DNA of 64,000 nt, from positions 124,001 to 188,000 of the forward strand of contig NZ_JAPWHB010000004.1 of NCBI RefSeq assembly GCF_027214025.1, read 5' to 3'. This stretch comes from Parahoeflea alexandrii. GTDB lineage: Bacteria > Pseudomonadota > Alphaproteobacteria > Rhizobiales > Rhizobiaceae. Within the stretch, counting starts at the first letter, position 1. The number at the start of each line of letters is the position of its first letter. Positions 49,901 to 58,027 of the stretch are shown piece by piece. The notes beneath the pieces are model-generated. The model was not told the origin of the DNA and searched no databases. It saw nothing but the letters and a program-made list of their open reading frames with translations. The position numbers and the translations under genes were made by a program.

Positions 49901-50878
49901 ATGAAAGCCGCAAGCTACACACAATTCGGCGAACCCGCCGATGTCCTTACCGTCACCGACGTCCCCCGCCCCGAGCCCAAGCCCGGCGAGGTGCTGATCC
50001 GCACCATCCTGTCGCCGATCCACAACCACGATCTCTGGACCATCCGCGGCAGCTATGGCTACAAGCCCGAGCTGCCGGCGCTGGGCGGCTCCGAGGCGGT
50101 CGGTATCGTCGAGGCCGTCGGTGAAGGCGTCGATGCCGCCATGATCGGCAAGCGTGTCGTCAATGCCGGCAGGATCGGCACCTGGGCCGAGTATTTCACC
50201 GCCTCCGCCGCCGGCGTGCTGCCGCTCCCCGACGCCATTTCCGACGAGGCCGGCGCGCAGCTGGTCGCCATGCCGTTCAGCGCCATCTCGCTGCTCGAAT
50301 TCCTTGAGGTCAAGGAAGGCGACACCGTCATCCAGACCGCCGCCAATGGCGCCGTCGGCAAGATCTTCGCCGATCTCGCCCGCGCCCGCGGCGTCCGCAC
50401 CGTCAACCTGGTCCGCCGCGCCGAGGCAGTCGCCGAACTCGAGGCGCTGGGCATGGAAAACGTGCTGTCGACCGACCAGGACGGCTGGCAGAAGCGCGCC
50501 CGCGAGATCGTCGGCAAGGACGGCGCGCAGGCGGCAATCGATTCGGTCGGCGGCCCGATCGTCGCCGATATCGCCAACCTGCTCGGCCTCAACGGCCTGC
50601 TGGTGGTCTTTGGCACCGCCACCGGCGTGCCGCTGGAACTGCACGCGGGATCGATGATCACCAACCACCTCACCGTCAAGGGCTTCTGGGGCTCGCGCGT
50701 CTCCAGCGAAATGGCCGCCGACCAGAAGGTCCGGCTGATCACCGAGCTGGTCACGCTCGCGGCCCAGGGCAAGATGAAACTGCCCTCGGGCGGCGAATTC
50801 AGCCTCGACAACGTCAAAGACGCAGTCAAGGCCTCGCTGACCCCGGGCAAACCGGGCAAGATCCTGATCCGCCCCTGA
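49901..50878 (+). CDS. Zinc-independent quinone oxidoreductase-like alcohol dehydrogenase (MDR family)
   Basis: A 325-aa NADPH-dependent oxidoreductase. N-terminal GroES-like domain (MKAASYTQFGEPADVLTVTD, PGEVLIRTILSPIHNHDLWT), then the Rossmann fold with VIQTAANGAVGKIFADLARA and DSVGGPIVADIANLLGLNG. The structural-zinc cysteines of alcohol dehydrogenases are missing, which fits the quinone-reductase branch. Start ATG 49901. It follows the TetR gene and is probably its target. Confidence 0.88.
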   Translation: MKAASYTQFGEPADVLTVTDVPRPEPKPGEVLIRTILSPIHNHDLWTIRGSYGYKPELPALGGSEAVGIVEAVGEGVDAAMIGKRVVNAGRIGTWAEYFTASAAGVLPLPDAISDEAGAQLVAMPFSAISLLEFLEVKEGDTVIQTAANGAVGKIFADLARARGVRTVNLVRRAEAVAELEALGMENVLSTDQDGWQKRAREIVGKDGAQAAIDSVGGPIVADIANLLGLNGLLVVFGTATGVPLELHAGSMITNHLTVKGFWGSRVSSEMAADQKVRLITELVTLAAQGKMKLPSGGEFSLDNVKDAVKASLTPGKPGKILIRP

Positions 50879-50898
50879 TCTGGCTCGATGATGAAACC

Positions 50899-50926
50899 GC
50901 CCGCACCGGCCCTCGCCGGTGCGGGC
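50899..50926. terminator. Bidirectional terminator hairpin
   Basis: GCCCGCACCGGC and GCCGGTGCGGGC form a perfect 12-bp stem with loop CCTC, placed between the convergent quinone-oxidoreductase and aldo/keto-reductase genes. T-runs are short, but the stem is very stable. Confidence 0.75.
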
Positions 50927-50940
50927 CTCTACTTCGAGCG

Positions 50941-51918
50941 TTACAGCCTGACCTGCTCCTCCAGCCGGTCCGTCGCCGGCGGCGGGGTCCGCGACAGCGC
51001 TGCGATCCGGGCATGGAGCTCGCGCGTCATCTCGACCTTGACCGAAGCCAGCGACGGCTGCAGCTGCTCGACATTGCGTGCCCCGAAAATCGGGCTGGTC
51101 ACCGCCGGATGCGCGCCCGCCCAGGCAACCGCCAGCGAGACAGGATGCACACCGAGCTCTTCCGCCAGGCCGGTGAACGCTTCGGCCGTGTCGACAAACC
51201 ACTCCTCGGAATAGCGGGTTGCGTATTTGTCGTTGCTGACGACACGCCCCGCGTCGGGCCGCCGTCCCTTGCCGTACTTGCCGCTCAACAGGCCGGCGCC
51301 CACCGCCGAATAGCTGATCACCCCGAGTTCCTCGGCCAGCGCCAGCGGAAAGATCTCGACCTCGGCCTGCCGCTTGACCAGCGAATACATCGGCTGCAGC
51401 ACATCGAACCGCGGCCAGCCGTTCCTCTCCGAGATCCCGAGCCCTTTGGCGATCTGCCAGGCGGCGTAGTTGCTGGCGCCGAGATAGAGCACCTTGCCGT
51501 TCGCCACCAGCCGCTCGAGCGCCCTCAATGTTTCCTCGAGCGGCACCACCGGGTCCCAGTGGTGCATGAACAGCACGTCGAGCCGGTCGGTGCCGAGCCG
51601 CTTCAGGCTGTCCTCGACCGAGCGCAGGATGTTGCGGCGGCTGGCGCCGCGCGCATTGATGTCACCGCCCATCGCGCCAAAGCATTTCGACGTGATCACC
51701 AGCTCATCCCGGGTGCCCTTGATCAGACCGCCGAGAATGGTCTCGGCCGCCCCGTCGGAATAAACATTGGCGCAGTCAAAGAAATTGATCCCCGCGTCGC
51801 GGCAGGCGGCAAACATCCGCCCCGATTCCTCAGCGTCGGCATCGCCGCCGAACGACATGGTGCCGAAGCACAGTCGCGACACCTGAACGCCGGTCCGGCC
51901 AAGCTGCTTGTATTTCAT
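50941..51918 (-). CDS. Aldo/keto reductase
   Basis: A 325-aa NADPH-dependent TIM-barrel reductase. The catalytic tetrad is in place: Asp in FFDCANVYSDG with its Tyr, Lys in VITSKCFGAMG, and His in LFMHHWDPVVPL. The N-terminus MKYKQLGRTGVQVSRLCFGT is standard. Cofactor-binding residues are near ISPIFGARNVEQLQPSL. It is convergent with the quinone-oxidoreductase gene. Substrate unknown. Confidence 0.92.
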   Translation of the reverse strand: MKYKQLGRTGVQVSRLCFGTMSFGGDADAEESGRMFAACRDAGINFFDCANVYSDGAAETILGGLIKGTRDELVITSKCFGAMGGDINARGASRRNILRSVEDSLKRLGTDRLDVLFMHHWDPVVPLEETLRALERLVANGKVLYLGASNYAAWQIAKGLGISERNGWPRFDVLQPMYSLVKRQAEVEIFPLALAEELGVISYSAVGAGLLSGKYGKGRRPDAGRVVSNDKYATRYSEEWFVDTAEAFTGLAEELGVHPVSLAVAWAGAHPAVTSPIFGARNVEQLQPSLASVKVEMTRELHARIAALSRTPPPATDRLEEQVRL

Positions 51919-51977
51919 TGCGCGTCCACCCTCGCCTGCTCACTTTTCAATCCGCGATCGCCATGCGGGCCTTGATC

Positions 51978-52724
51978 TCACCCGGCCAGCGGATCGCGGT
52001 TCCAGTTCTTGTAGATCAGGTAGCGCGCAGGCCTGGCGCCCAGCGCCCCGAACCATTGCGGGCAATAGGGGCCCATCCAGATCACGTCGCCGGCGGCCAC
52101 CGAAAACCAGTCGTCATCGAGCCGGTAGACCCCGCCGCCATCGAGCATCAGCAGGCCATGCTCGACGAAATGCGTTTCCACGTAGGCAAGGCTGCCGCCC
52201 GGCTGGAACTCCATCACATTGACCTCGCAGTCAAACCGCTCCGCCACCGGCAACAGCTTGCGCACAGAAAGCAAACCGTCATCCGACATTGGCCGCTCAG
52301 GCTGCGCCTCCACCGCGCCGATAACAGGTTCGGGATGCGGCGCACCCTCAAGCGGCGCGAACATCTTCTCCAGCACCACCAGCCGCGCGGCACTCACGGC
52401 CCTGATCTCGTGATCCATCCCGGCGGGAATGAGCGCGTAGCCCTCCGCCTCCAGCCGGTGCGCCTCGCCGTCCAGGGTGAGCGTCACCGCCCCCTTGAGC
52501 ACGAACACGAACCGTTCGATCCCTTCCGCCGGCGCGAGCGCTGCAGCACCTTCCGGCATGTCGGCGAAGAACTGCACGAACCGCGCGCCCATCTGCGGCG
52601 AGATCACCACCACGATCCGCGCACCCGGCCAGCCGGGCATCGGCGTCACCTCGTGGCTGTCGGTCGAGATCAGCGCATGTCGCCGCGCGATCACCGAGCG
52701 CGTTTCTCCAAACTGTCGTCTCAC
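51978..52724 (-). CDS. allE: (S)-ureidoglycine aminohydrolase-type bicupin
   Basis: A 248-aa two-cupin protein. The first cupin includes AEGIERFVFVLKGAVTLTLD and AGMDHEIRAVSA. The second contains the metal-binding HFVEHGLLMLDGGGVYRL with GDVIWMGPYCPQWFGALG and the YKNWNRDPL ending. This matches AllE/UGlyAH, which releases ammonia from ureidoglycine in purine (allantoin) degradation. The GTG at 52724 has AAAGGAT upstream. No other allantoin-pathway gene is adjacent, so the assignment rests on sequence features alone. Confidence 0.82.
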   Translation of the reverse strand: MRRQFGETRSVIARRHALISTDSHEVTPMPGWPGARIVVVISPQMGARFVQFFADMPEGAAALAPAEGIERFVFVLKGAVTLTLDGEAHRLEAEGYALIPAGMDHEIRAVSAARLVVLEKMFAPLEGAPHPEPVIGAVEAQPERPMSDDGLLSVRKLLPVAERFDCEVNVMEFQPGGSLAYVETHFVEHGLLMLDGGGVYRLDDDWFSVAAGDVIWMGPYCPQWFGALGARPARYLIYKNWNRDPLAG

Positions 52725-52985
52725 GGCATATCCTTTCACAAGGCGGCGCATCGGCTTAAGCCTCGATGCGCGCGCAAATCCGGACGGGACCCCATACAAG
52801 CATGGAGCGGTCCTTATGGCGACCCGCCACGAGCAAGCGTCCCCTGCAAAGACGAGGGCGTCTGCACCGTGCACTGCAGACCCGCCAGCGCTTGCATCCG
52901 CGCCGCCAAGCTGCAAAAATCCGAACGGCAATCCTTGCGTAAGGCTTGACTTACTTATCTCAACCATCCCCACCGGAGACCGGAC

Positions 52986-53879
52986 ATGACGCGGACAAAC
53001 GAGAAAACAGGCTTTATCGGTGTCGGCCTGATGGGGCACGGCATGGCGAAGAACATCGTCGAGAAGGGCTATCCGCTGACCGTGATCGCCCACCGCAACC
53101 GCGCCCCGGTCGACGATCTGGTGTCGCGCGGCGCGACCGAAGCAAAATCGATGGAGGAACTGGCCAGCGCCTGCACGATGATCTTCCTCTGCCTGACAGG
53201 ATCGCCGCAGGTCGCGGAAACCGTCGCAGCGCTGAAGCCGGGCCTCGCCAAGGGCACGGTCATAGTCGATTGCTCGACCAGCGACCCGACGGTGACCGAG
53301 CGCCTGGCGGCCGAACTTGCCGAAATCGGCGTCGCCTTCGTCGACGCGCCGCTCAGCCGTACGCCGAAGGAAGCCTGGGAGGGCACGCTCGATTGCATGG
53401 TCGGCACGGACAAGGCGACCTTCGCCCGCGTCGAGCCGGTGATCGCCACCTGGGCCGGCAAGATCGTCCATATCGGCGGCGTCGGCGACGGCCACCGCAT
53501 GAAGCTGCTCAACAATTTCATCTCGCTCGGCTATGCGGCGATCTATTCCGAGGCGCTCGCCATGTCGCAGAAGGTCGGCATTCCAATTGCCGAATTCGAC
53601 AAGGTGATCCGCGGCGGCCGCATGGATTGCGGCTTCTACCAGACCTTCATGGGCTACGCGCTGGAGGGCAACCGGGAAGCCCACAAGTTCACGCTCGCCA
53701 ACGCCTACAAGGACATCCGCTACGTCGAATCCATGGCCAATGCTGCAACCGTCGCCACCCCGCTGGCGAGCGCCATCAAGAATTCCTTCGCCACCGCGGT
53801 CAACACCGGCGGCGACGGACCCGAGGACTACGTGCCGCATCTCGCCGATTATATTGCCCGGGCAAACGGGATAAAGTGA
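52986..53879 (+). CDS. NAD(P)-dependent beta-hydroxyacid dehydrogenase (GlxR/HIBADH type)
   Basis: A 297-aa dehydrogenase. N-terminal dinucleotide fold GFIGVGLMGHGMAKN, substrate motif DCSTSDPTVTERLAAELA, VDAPLSRTPKEAWEGTL and the catalytic Lys in GDGHRMKLLNNFISLG. Relatives act on tartronate semialdehyde, 3-hydroxyisobutyrate or glyoxylate/succinic semialdehyde. The divergent ureidoglycine aminohydrolase gene across 261 bp makes glyoxylate/tartronate-semialdehyde metabolism an attractive but unproven idea. Confidence 0.88.
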   Translation: MTRTNEKTGFIGVGLMGHGMAKNIVEKGYPLTVIAHRNRAPVDDLVSRGATEAKSMEELASACTMIFLCLTGSPQVAETVAALKPGLAKGTVIVDCSTSDPTVTERLAAELAEIGVAFVDAPLSRTPKEAWEGTLDCMVGTDKATFARVEPVIATWAGKIVHIGGVGDGHRMKLLNNFISLGYAAIYSEALAMSQKVGIPIAEFDKVIRGGRMDCGFYQTFMGYALEGNREAHKFTLANAYKDIRYVESMANAATVATPLASAIKNSFATAVNTGGDGPEDYVPHLADYIARANGIK

Positions 53880-54078
53880 AGCCCGGCGCCTGAGGCGCCA
53901 TCACGCCGCAAGGCCGTCCGGACCGTCTCCGCCGGCTTTTTCCGCGCGCCCGGCGCTTGAAGCTTTCGGGCATGCATCCGGCGGCCCTCGCCATGCGCGG
54001 CTACATCTTCCACCGGACAGGGCTGTCCTCTGGGAAACCTATTCTTTACTCGCCGTTTATATAAGAGAGCTTCAAGCC

Positions 54079-54090
54079 TCGAATATTCGA
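54079..54090. promoter_or_regulatory. 12-bp palindrome before the diguanylate cyclase gene
   Basis: TCGAATATTCGA is a perfect palindrome 75 nt before the diguanylate cyclase start. It follows an AT-rich stretch (GTTTATATAAGAGAGC) that may be the promoter. The 285-bp gap holds no gene. The binding protein is unknown. Confidence 0.35.
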
Positions 54091-54164
54091 CTACAGGCTC
54101 CGGCCATCTGTGAACTGGCTTGAACAGAGTGACCTCGTCCTCAGGACATCGAACGGAAAGTTTT

Positions 54165-55400
54165 ATGCGTTTTTCAGCCATGTGGAACCCGCTGTCCTTC
54201 GTCGGATACGAGATCGCCTCGAAGACGCAGATCGAGCAAACGGTCCGCGAACTCTACAACAGCCGGCCGCATGTCGCAGCCACTCTCGGGGTCGGCCTCG
54301 CCGGTCTGAGCGCGGCCCTGGGCGGAGCCGTGTGGACCGGCATCGCCGCCACGCTGATCGTTCTGGCATGCCTGATCGTCCGCCTGGTGCTCGAACGCCG
54401 CTTCGTCGCTCGCAGCCCCGGAGAGATGGACCCGAAATGGATCCGGCTGTTCGTTGCCGGATCGCTCACATCCGGTTTCGGCTGGGGGCTTTCGGGCGCG
54501 ATGCTGCTTTACGGCACGTCTGCGGACACCCAGGCCATCACCATGGGCGTGGCCTGCGCCATTGCCCACGGCGCTGCCGGCAGGGCCTACATGATGCCCG
54601 GTACGGCGTTCTACAACATAGCCCTGATGATCGGCCTGATGAGCATCGGCGCCTATGCCAACGGCAACGTCATCTATGTTCCGGCCTTCCTGCTCTACTT
54701 CACCTTCCTCGCGTCCTTCATCGTCCAGATGGTCAACAACCGCATGAGCCAGCTTCGCGCCGAGCAGATGGCCGAGCGGCTTCTGCAGGAACTCACCGAG
54801 AAGAACGAGCTGCTGCGCGTCGCCAACGAGACGCTGGCGACCAAGGCCTACAAGGATCCGCTGACCGGCCTTGCCAACCGCCGCAAGTTCGATCTGGCGC
54901 TGGCCGAAAGCCTGGCCGCGGCAGGACACAACGGCTTCACCGTCACGTTGATGATGATCGACGTCGATCACTTCAAGGCCTTCAACGACACTTACGGGCA
55001 CCAGTCCGGCGACGGCTGCCTGCAGCTCATTTCCGGCGCCATCAGCGACACCCTGTCGGGCAGGGACAGCCTCGTCGCCCGCTACGGCGGCGAGGAATTT
55101 GTCGTCGTCCTGCGCGGCGAGGACCCGGCGGCGGCAATCGCCATCGCCGAGCGGATCTGCCTGGCTGCCCGTCTCACCTCGCTCGAAACCCTTCCCAATG
55201 CCCCGCCGCGCCAGACCATCAGCATCGGCCTGGTCTCCTGCCGCTCCGGCACGGCCACCACCCGCGAAGCCATGCTCGCCGCCGCCGACGAAGCGCTCTA
55301 CGAAGCCAAGAAAAGCGGCCGCAACCGCGTCTGCGTCTACCGTGGAACGGGCTGGGAAGAGGGCGAGGTGCTGTCGCTCGACGCAGTAAAGCACGCTTGA
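54165..55400 (+). CDS. Membrane-bound diguanylate cyclase (GGDEF)
   Basis: A 411-aa protein that should make cyclic di-GMP. Six or so membrane helices occupy residues 30-200, without a recognised sensory motif, followed by a coiled coil (LRAEQMAERLLQELTEKNEL) and a GGDEF domain (about 230-400). The active site reads RYGGEEFVVVL, and DVDHFKAFNDTYGHQSGDG is intact. At the usual RxxD position before GGEEF the sequence is GRDS, so the allosteric inhibitory site appears absent. ATG 54165 has GGAAAG upstream. Confidence 0.92.
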   Translation: MRFSAMWNPLSFVGYEIASKTQIEQTVRELYNSRPHVAATLGVGLAGLSAALGGAVWTGIAATLIVLACLIVRLVLERRFVARSPGEMDPKWIRLFVAGSLTSGFGWGLSGAMLLYGTSADTQAITMGVACAIAHGAAGRAYMMPGTAFYNIALMIGLMSIGAYANGNVIYVPAFLLYFTFLASFIVQMVNNRMSQLRAEQMAERLLQELTEKNELLRVANETLATKAYKDPLTGLANRRKFDLALAESLAAAGHNGFTVTLMMIDVDHFKAFNDTYGHQSGDGCLQLISGAISDTLSGRDSLVARYGGEEFVVVLRGEDPAAAIAIAERICLAARLTSLETLPNAPPRQTISIGLVSCRSGTATTREAMLAAADEALYEAKKSGRNRVCVYRGTGWEEGEVLSLDAVKHA

Positions 55401-55463
55401 GGGTTGAAGGCTGGCGGCGGCGAGCGGGCCGCGATAGGAGGGGACTGAGTTTGCCAACCAGCC

Positions 55464-55511
55464 GCCCTGCAACTTATTGATCTGTAAGATGACTGGTAAG
55501 TCTGGAGGGAC
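55464..55511. repeat. Left direct repeat of the tRNA-associated mini-island (attL-like)
   Basis: 48 bp matching 56713-56760 at 35 positions without a gap. The best-conserved parts are the TGCAAC-n-TATTGA block and CTGGTA-n-G-n-CTGGAGGGA, the second of which is part of the tRNA 3' end in the right copy. Confidence 0.7.
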
Positions 55512-55696
55512 AAGCATAAATATGCAATATCAACACCTTAAGTAGGCGGATTAGTCATGCCGTTTTCGATGTTATCCGGTTCAGATGGCTAACTTAAAAT
55601 CAGGCGCTCCATCAATCACCACGGTACAAAGGCCCTTTGGTCTAGCAAAAGCGCAATCTAGGCTCTAAAAGCGCTTAGGTTGCACGGGAGGGTACG
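55512..55696. other. Island leader upstream of the deoxyribosyltransferase-like gene
   Basis: 185 bp of low-G+C sequence with no gene. It presumably holds the promoter of the gene at 55697. Composition clearly differs from the flanking chromosome. Confidence 0.4.
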
Positions 55697-56554
55697 TTGG
55701 CCAAGAAACCAGAGCGCAAGACCTGTTTCGTTGTTGGACCCATCGGTGCGGACGATAGTGAAGATCGGATCCATGCCGATTGGCTTCTAGAAGAGATCAT
55801 CGAGCCCGTATTCTTGGAGCACTTTCAAGATTTCGACGTGACGAGGGCTGACAAGATCTCCGTTCCTGGCCGAATTGACGCTCAGGTGATCACACATCTT
55901 TTGGAGTCTGAGCTGGTCATCGCCGATCTCACGACACTTAACCCCAACGCCTTCTACGAGATCGGCATCCGGCACACTGTTCAAAAGCCCATTATTCACA
56001 TGCATCTGGACGGCCAGCGGATACCCTTCGATATCGCATCGTTCCGATCAATCAAGTTCGAGACGAAGCGCCCTAGTGATCTGAGAACTGCGCGCGTGCA
56101 GCTAAAGGATGCCATCGCAGTTGCAATAGATCCGAGCCACGAGATCGACAATCCAGTGACCTTCTCGCGCGGCAGAATTCAAGTCTCCGAAAACGCCACA
56201 CCTGCAGAGAGAATACAAATTGATCAACTTGACCGCATTAACTCCCGCCTGGAAATCTTGGAAAGACGTCAAGTATTGCATTCAGGAGGCGAGGCTCGAC
56301 ACAGACAGACTGAATCGAATTTTGTTGTGTCAGTGACCCCGCGAAATGATGCCTCAGAGGCTGATTTGGACGCTGCGTTGATGCCAATATTTAGTAATTT
56401 TCAGGGTGCAACGCTCAGCCACACAAAGCGCGGCACTACTCTGAGTATCCCTAGGGTGCGATTCCCTCGTGATGTCTTAGAGACTCTTAATAAACTCTTA
56501 GGCCGAGATTTCGAAGTAGTTGCTCTACCGAGAGAACCCATCGAAACCAGTTAG
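55697..56554 (+). CDS. Nucleoside 2-deoxyribosyltransferase/TIR-like protein, defence-effector candidate
   Basis: A 285-aa soluble protein from a TTG start with GGGAGGG 5 nt upstream. Residues 8-130 form an N-deoxyribosyltransferase/TIR-like Rossmann domain: CFVVGPIGADDSEDR at the start, then GRIDAQVITHLLESELVIAD, LTTLNPNAFYEIGIRHTVQK (likely catalytic Glu) and PIIHMHLDGQRIPFD. Proteins of this kind cleave N-glycosidic bonds in nucleotides or NAD+ and are common in phage-defence islands. A helical linker and a small C-terminal alpha/beta domain (FVVSVTPRNDASEADLDAAL) follow. G+C is near 50%, unlike its neighbours. No partner gene is present. Confidence 0.75.
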   Translation: MAKKPERKTCFVVGPIGADDSEDRIHADWLLEEIIEPVFLEHFQDFDVTRADKISVPGRIDAQVITHLLESELVIADLTTLNPNAFYEIGIRHTVQKPIIHMHLDGQRIPFDIASFRSIKFETKRPSDLRTARVQLKDAIAVAIDPSHEIDNPVTFSRGRIQVSENATPAERIQIDQLDRINSRLEILERRQVLHSGGEARHRQTESNFVVSVTPRNDASEADLDAALMPIFSNFQGATLSHTKRGTTLSIPRVRFPRDVLETLNKLLGRDFEVVALPREPIETS

Positions 56555-56560
56555 TTTTGA

Positions 56561-56710
56561 CGCCTGAAAATTAGAGCGGCCCAAGGAATATTCATAGGTT
56601 TCCTCGGCCACGGGACGAGCGCACACACCGAGCTCTATTCCCGCGACGCCGATTTCATCCGTCTCGCCGTCGACGCAATGTTAGCCGATGGTGGACCAAT
56701 CAATGGTTAA
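56561..56710 (+). pseudogene. Remnant of a tyrosine recombinase (integrase) C-terminus
   Basis: 49 codons in one frame end at TAA 56708-56710. They read FLGHGTSAHTELYSRDADFI and then RLAVDAMLADGGPING. The LGH, T and Y at the spacing LGHxxxxxTxxY are the box II end of phage-type integrases, including the catalytic tyrosine. The preceding 300-odd residues are gone; a stop lies in frame just upstream. The fragment abuts the tRNA-side repeat. Confidence 0.75.
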
Positions 56711-56712
56711 CC

Positions 56713-56760
56713 GCCATGCAACCTATTGAAAAATGAGAAATCTGGTAGGCCTGGAGGGAT
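56713..56760. repeat. Right direct repeat of the tRNA-associated mini-island (attR-like)
   Basis: 48 bp overlapping the tRNA 3' end (from 56743) and 30 bp beyond it. The partner is at 55464-55511 (35 of 48 identical). Such a repeat is expected when an element integrates at the 3' end of a tRNA gene. Confidence 0.7.
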
Positions 56761-56818
56761 TCGAACCCCCAACCAAGCGGTTATGAGCCGCCGGCTCTAA
56801 CCGTTGAGCTACAGGCCT
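56743..56818 (-). tRNA. tRNA with CAU anticodon, probably tRNA-Ile2 (lysidine-modified)
   Basis: 76 nt with encoded CCA. Acceptor AGGCCTG pairs with CAGGCCT, the D arm is GCTC-AACGGTTA-GAGC, the anticodon stem GGCGG/CCGCT closes the loop CTCATAA (anticodon CAT), and the T arm contains GGTTCGAAT. The GCTTGGTT variable region and A1-U72 pair fit alphaproteobacterial tRNA-Ile2 better than elongator tRNA-Met. Automated tools often label it Met. Confidence 0.9.
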
Positions 56819-57159
56819 TCCTAGCGGGTGCGGCGCTTCGTACCGGCCTTGTGGCGGGCGGACATGCCGCCGGTCGCAAGGCCGGACGCGCCGTCCGGAT
56901 GCTCGCCGGTTTAGCCCAAAACAGATGCCTTCACAAGCCGTTGCAGGCGCGCGCCCACAGCTGCCCGCATATGGCAACCGGCTAGCGGCCGGCCGGCGCG
57001 CCCGTGCATCTGCACACAGGCTGCCCGCCGCCGCAATGCGTCCACATTCGCTCGCCATTAGATCGGGTGTCGGGACACTTGAATTGATGCATGTACCTTG
57101 CCGCGCAAACGGGTAGATTTGACGGCGACAGGCATCTGAAACCAGATCGGAGATTTTTC
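56819..57159. other. Gene-free stretch upstream of the tRNA and the SIMPL gene
   Basis: 341 bp with no supported gene. It should contain the leftward tRNA promoter and the rightward promoter of the SIMPL-protein gene. GC-rich, without a recognised motif. Confidence 0.4.
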
Positions 57160-57915
57160 ATGACCTCATCGCTTACCGCCCGCAGCCGCATGCTTGTTGC
57201 CGGCGCGCTGTCCGCCCTGATGCTCTCAGCATCCGCCCCGGCCTTTGCCGACGAGGCCAAGACGCCCGAGCCCGGCGTGATTTCCGTGTCCGGCGAAGGC
57301 GTGGCGGCAGTCGCGCCCGACATGGCGGTGATCTCGCTCACCGTGCTGCGCGAGGCCGAAACCGCGCGCGAGGCGCTCGACGCCAACAACGCGGCGATGA
57401 GCGATGTTCTTGCCGCGATGAAGGCCGAGGGCATTGCCGAGCGCGACCTGCAGACCGGCGCGTTTTCGGTGCAGCCGCGCTGGGTCTACCCCGAAAACAA
57501 GGACGGCGAGACCCGCGAGCCGCGGATCGTCGGCTACACCGTCAACAACACGCTGACCGTGCGCATCCGCGATCTGAGCCGGCTGGGCGCCATTCTCGAC
57601 AGCTCCGTCAGCTTGGGCGTCAACCAGGGCGGCAACATCGTCTTCACCAATGACGACCAGGACAAGGTCCGCGAGGCGGCCCGTCTCGACGCCGTCACTA
57701 AAGCGAAGGCCAAGGCCGAGGCGATGACCGCCGCACTCGGCGTTTCGCTCGGCCGCATCACGCAAGTTTCGGAAAACTCCTACGCCGCCCCGCCGATGCC
57801 GATGGCCCGCGCCGAAATGGCGATGATGGCCAAGGCGGCGGATTCGGTTCCCGTCGCCTCCGGCGAGAACGAGTACCGGGTCACCGTCAACGTCACCTGG
57901 GAAATCGCCCAGTAA
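57160..57915 (+). CDS. Periplasmic SIMPL (DUF541) domain protein
   Basis: A 251-aa exported protein. Signal peptide MTSSLTARSRMLVAGALSAL, cleavage near AFADE. The SIMPL domain runs from GVISVSGEGVAAVAPDMAVI to the C-terminus, with ALDANNAAMSDVLAAMKAEG, GYTVNNTLTVRIRDLSRLGA and EYRVTVNVTWEI. Members (BP26/OMP28, YggE) reduce oxidative stress or form ring assemblies; the exact role here is unknown. ATG 57160 follows GGAGAT. A strong terminator follows. Confidence 0.92.
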   Translation: MTSSLTARSRMLVAGALSALMLSASAPAFADEAKTPEPGVISVSGEGVAAVAPDMAVISLTVLREAETAREALDANNAAMSDVLAAMKAEGIAERDLQTGAFSVQPRWVYPENKDGETREPRIVGYTVNNTLTVRIRDLSRLGAILDSSVSLGVNQGGNIVFTNDDQDKVREAARLDAVTKAKAKAEAMTAALGVSLGRITQVSENSYAAPPMPMARAEMAMMAKAADSVPVASGENEYRVTVNVTWEIAQ

Positions 57916-57971
57916 GAAAAGCTTACTGCGCTTTTTGCGCGGCGGGGAAAATCCCGCACCGGAAGACACCG

Positions 57972-58005
57972 CAAAACCCCGGGATGGACACATCCCGGGG
58001 TTTTG
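57972..58005. terminator. Bidirectional rho-independent terminator
   Basis: CAAAACCCCGGGATG and CATCCCGGGGTTTTG form a perfect 15-bp stem with loop GACA, followed by TTTGTG on the + strand and flanked by A/T runs both ways. It serves the SIMPL gene (+) and the secreted-protein gene at 58028 (-). Confidence 0.92.
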
Positions 58006-58027
58006 TTTGTGAGGCAGTCGGTGCGGT

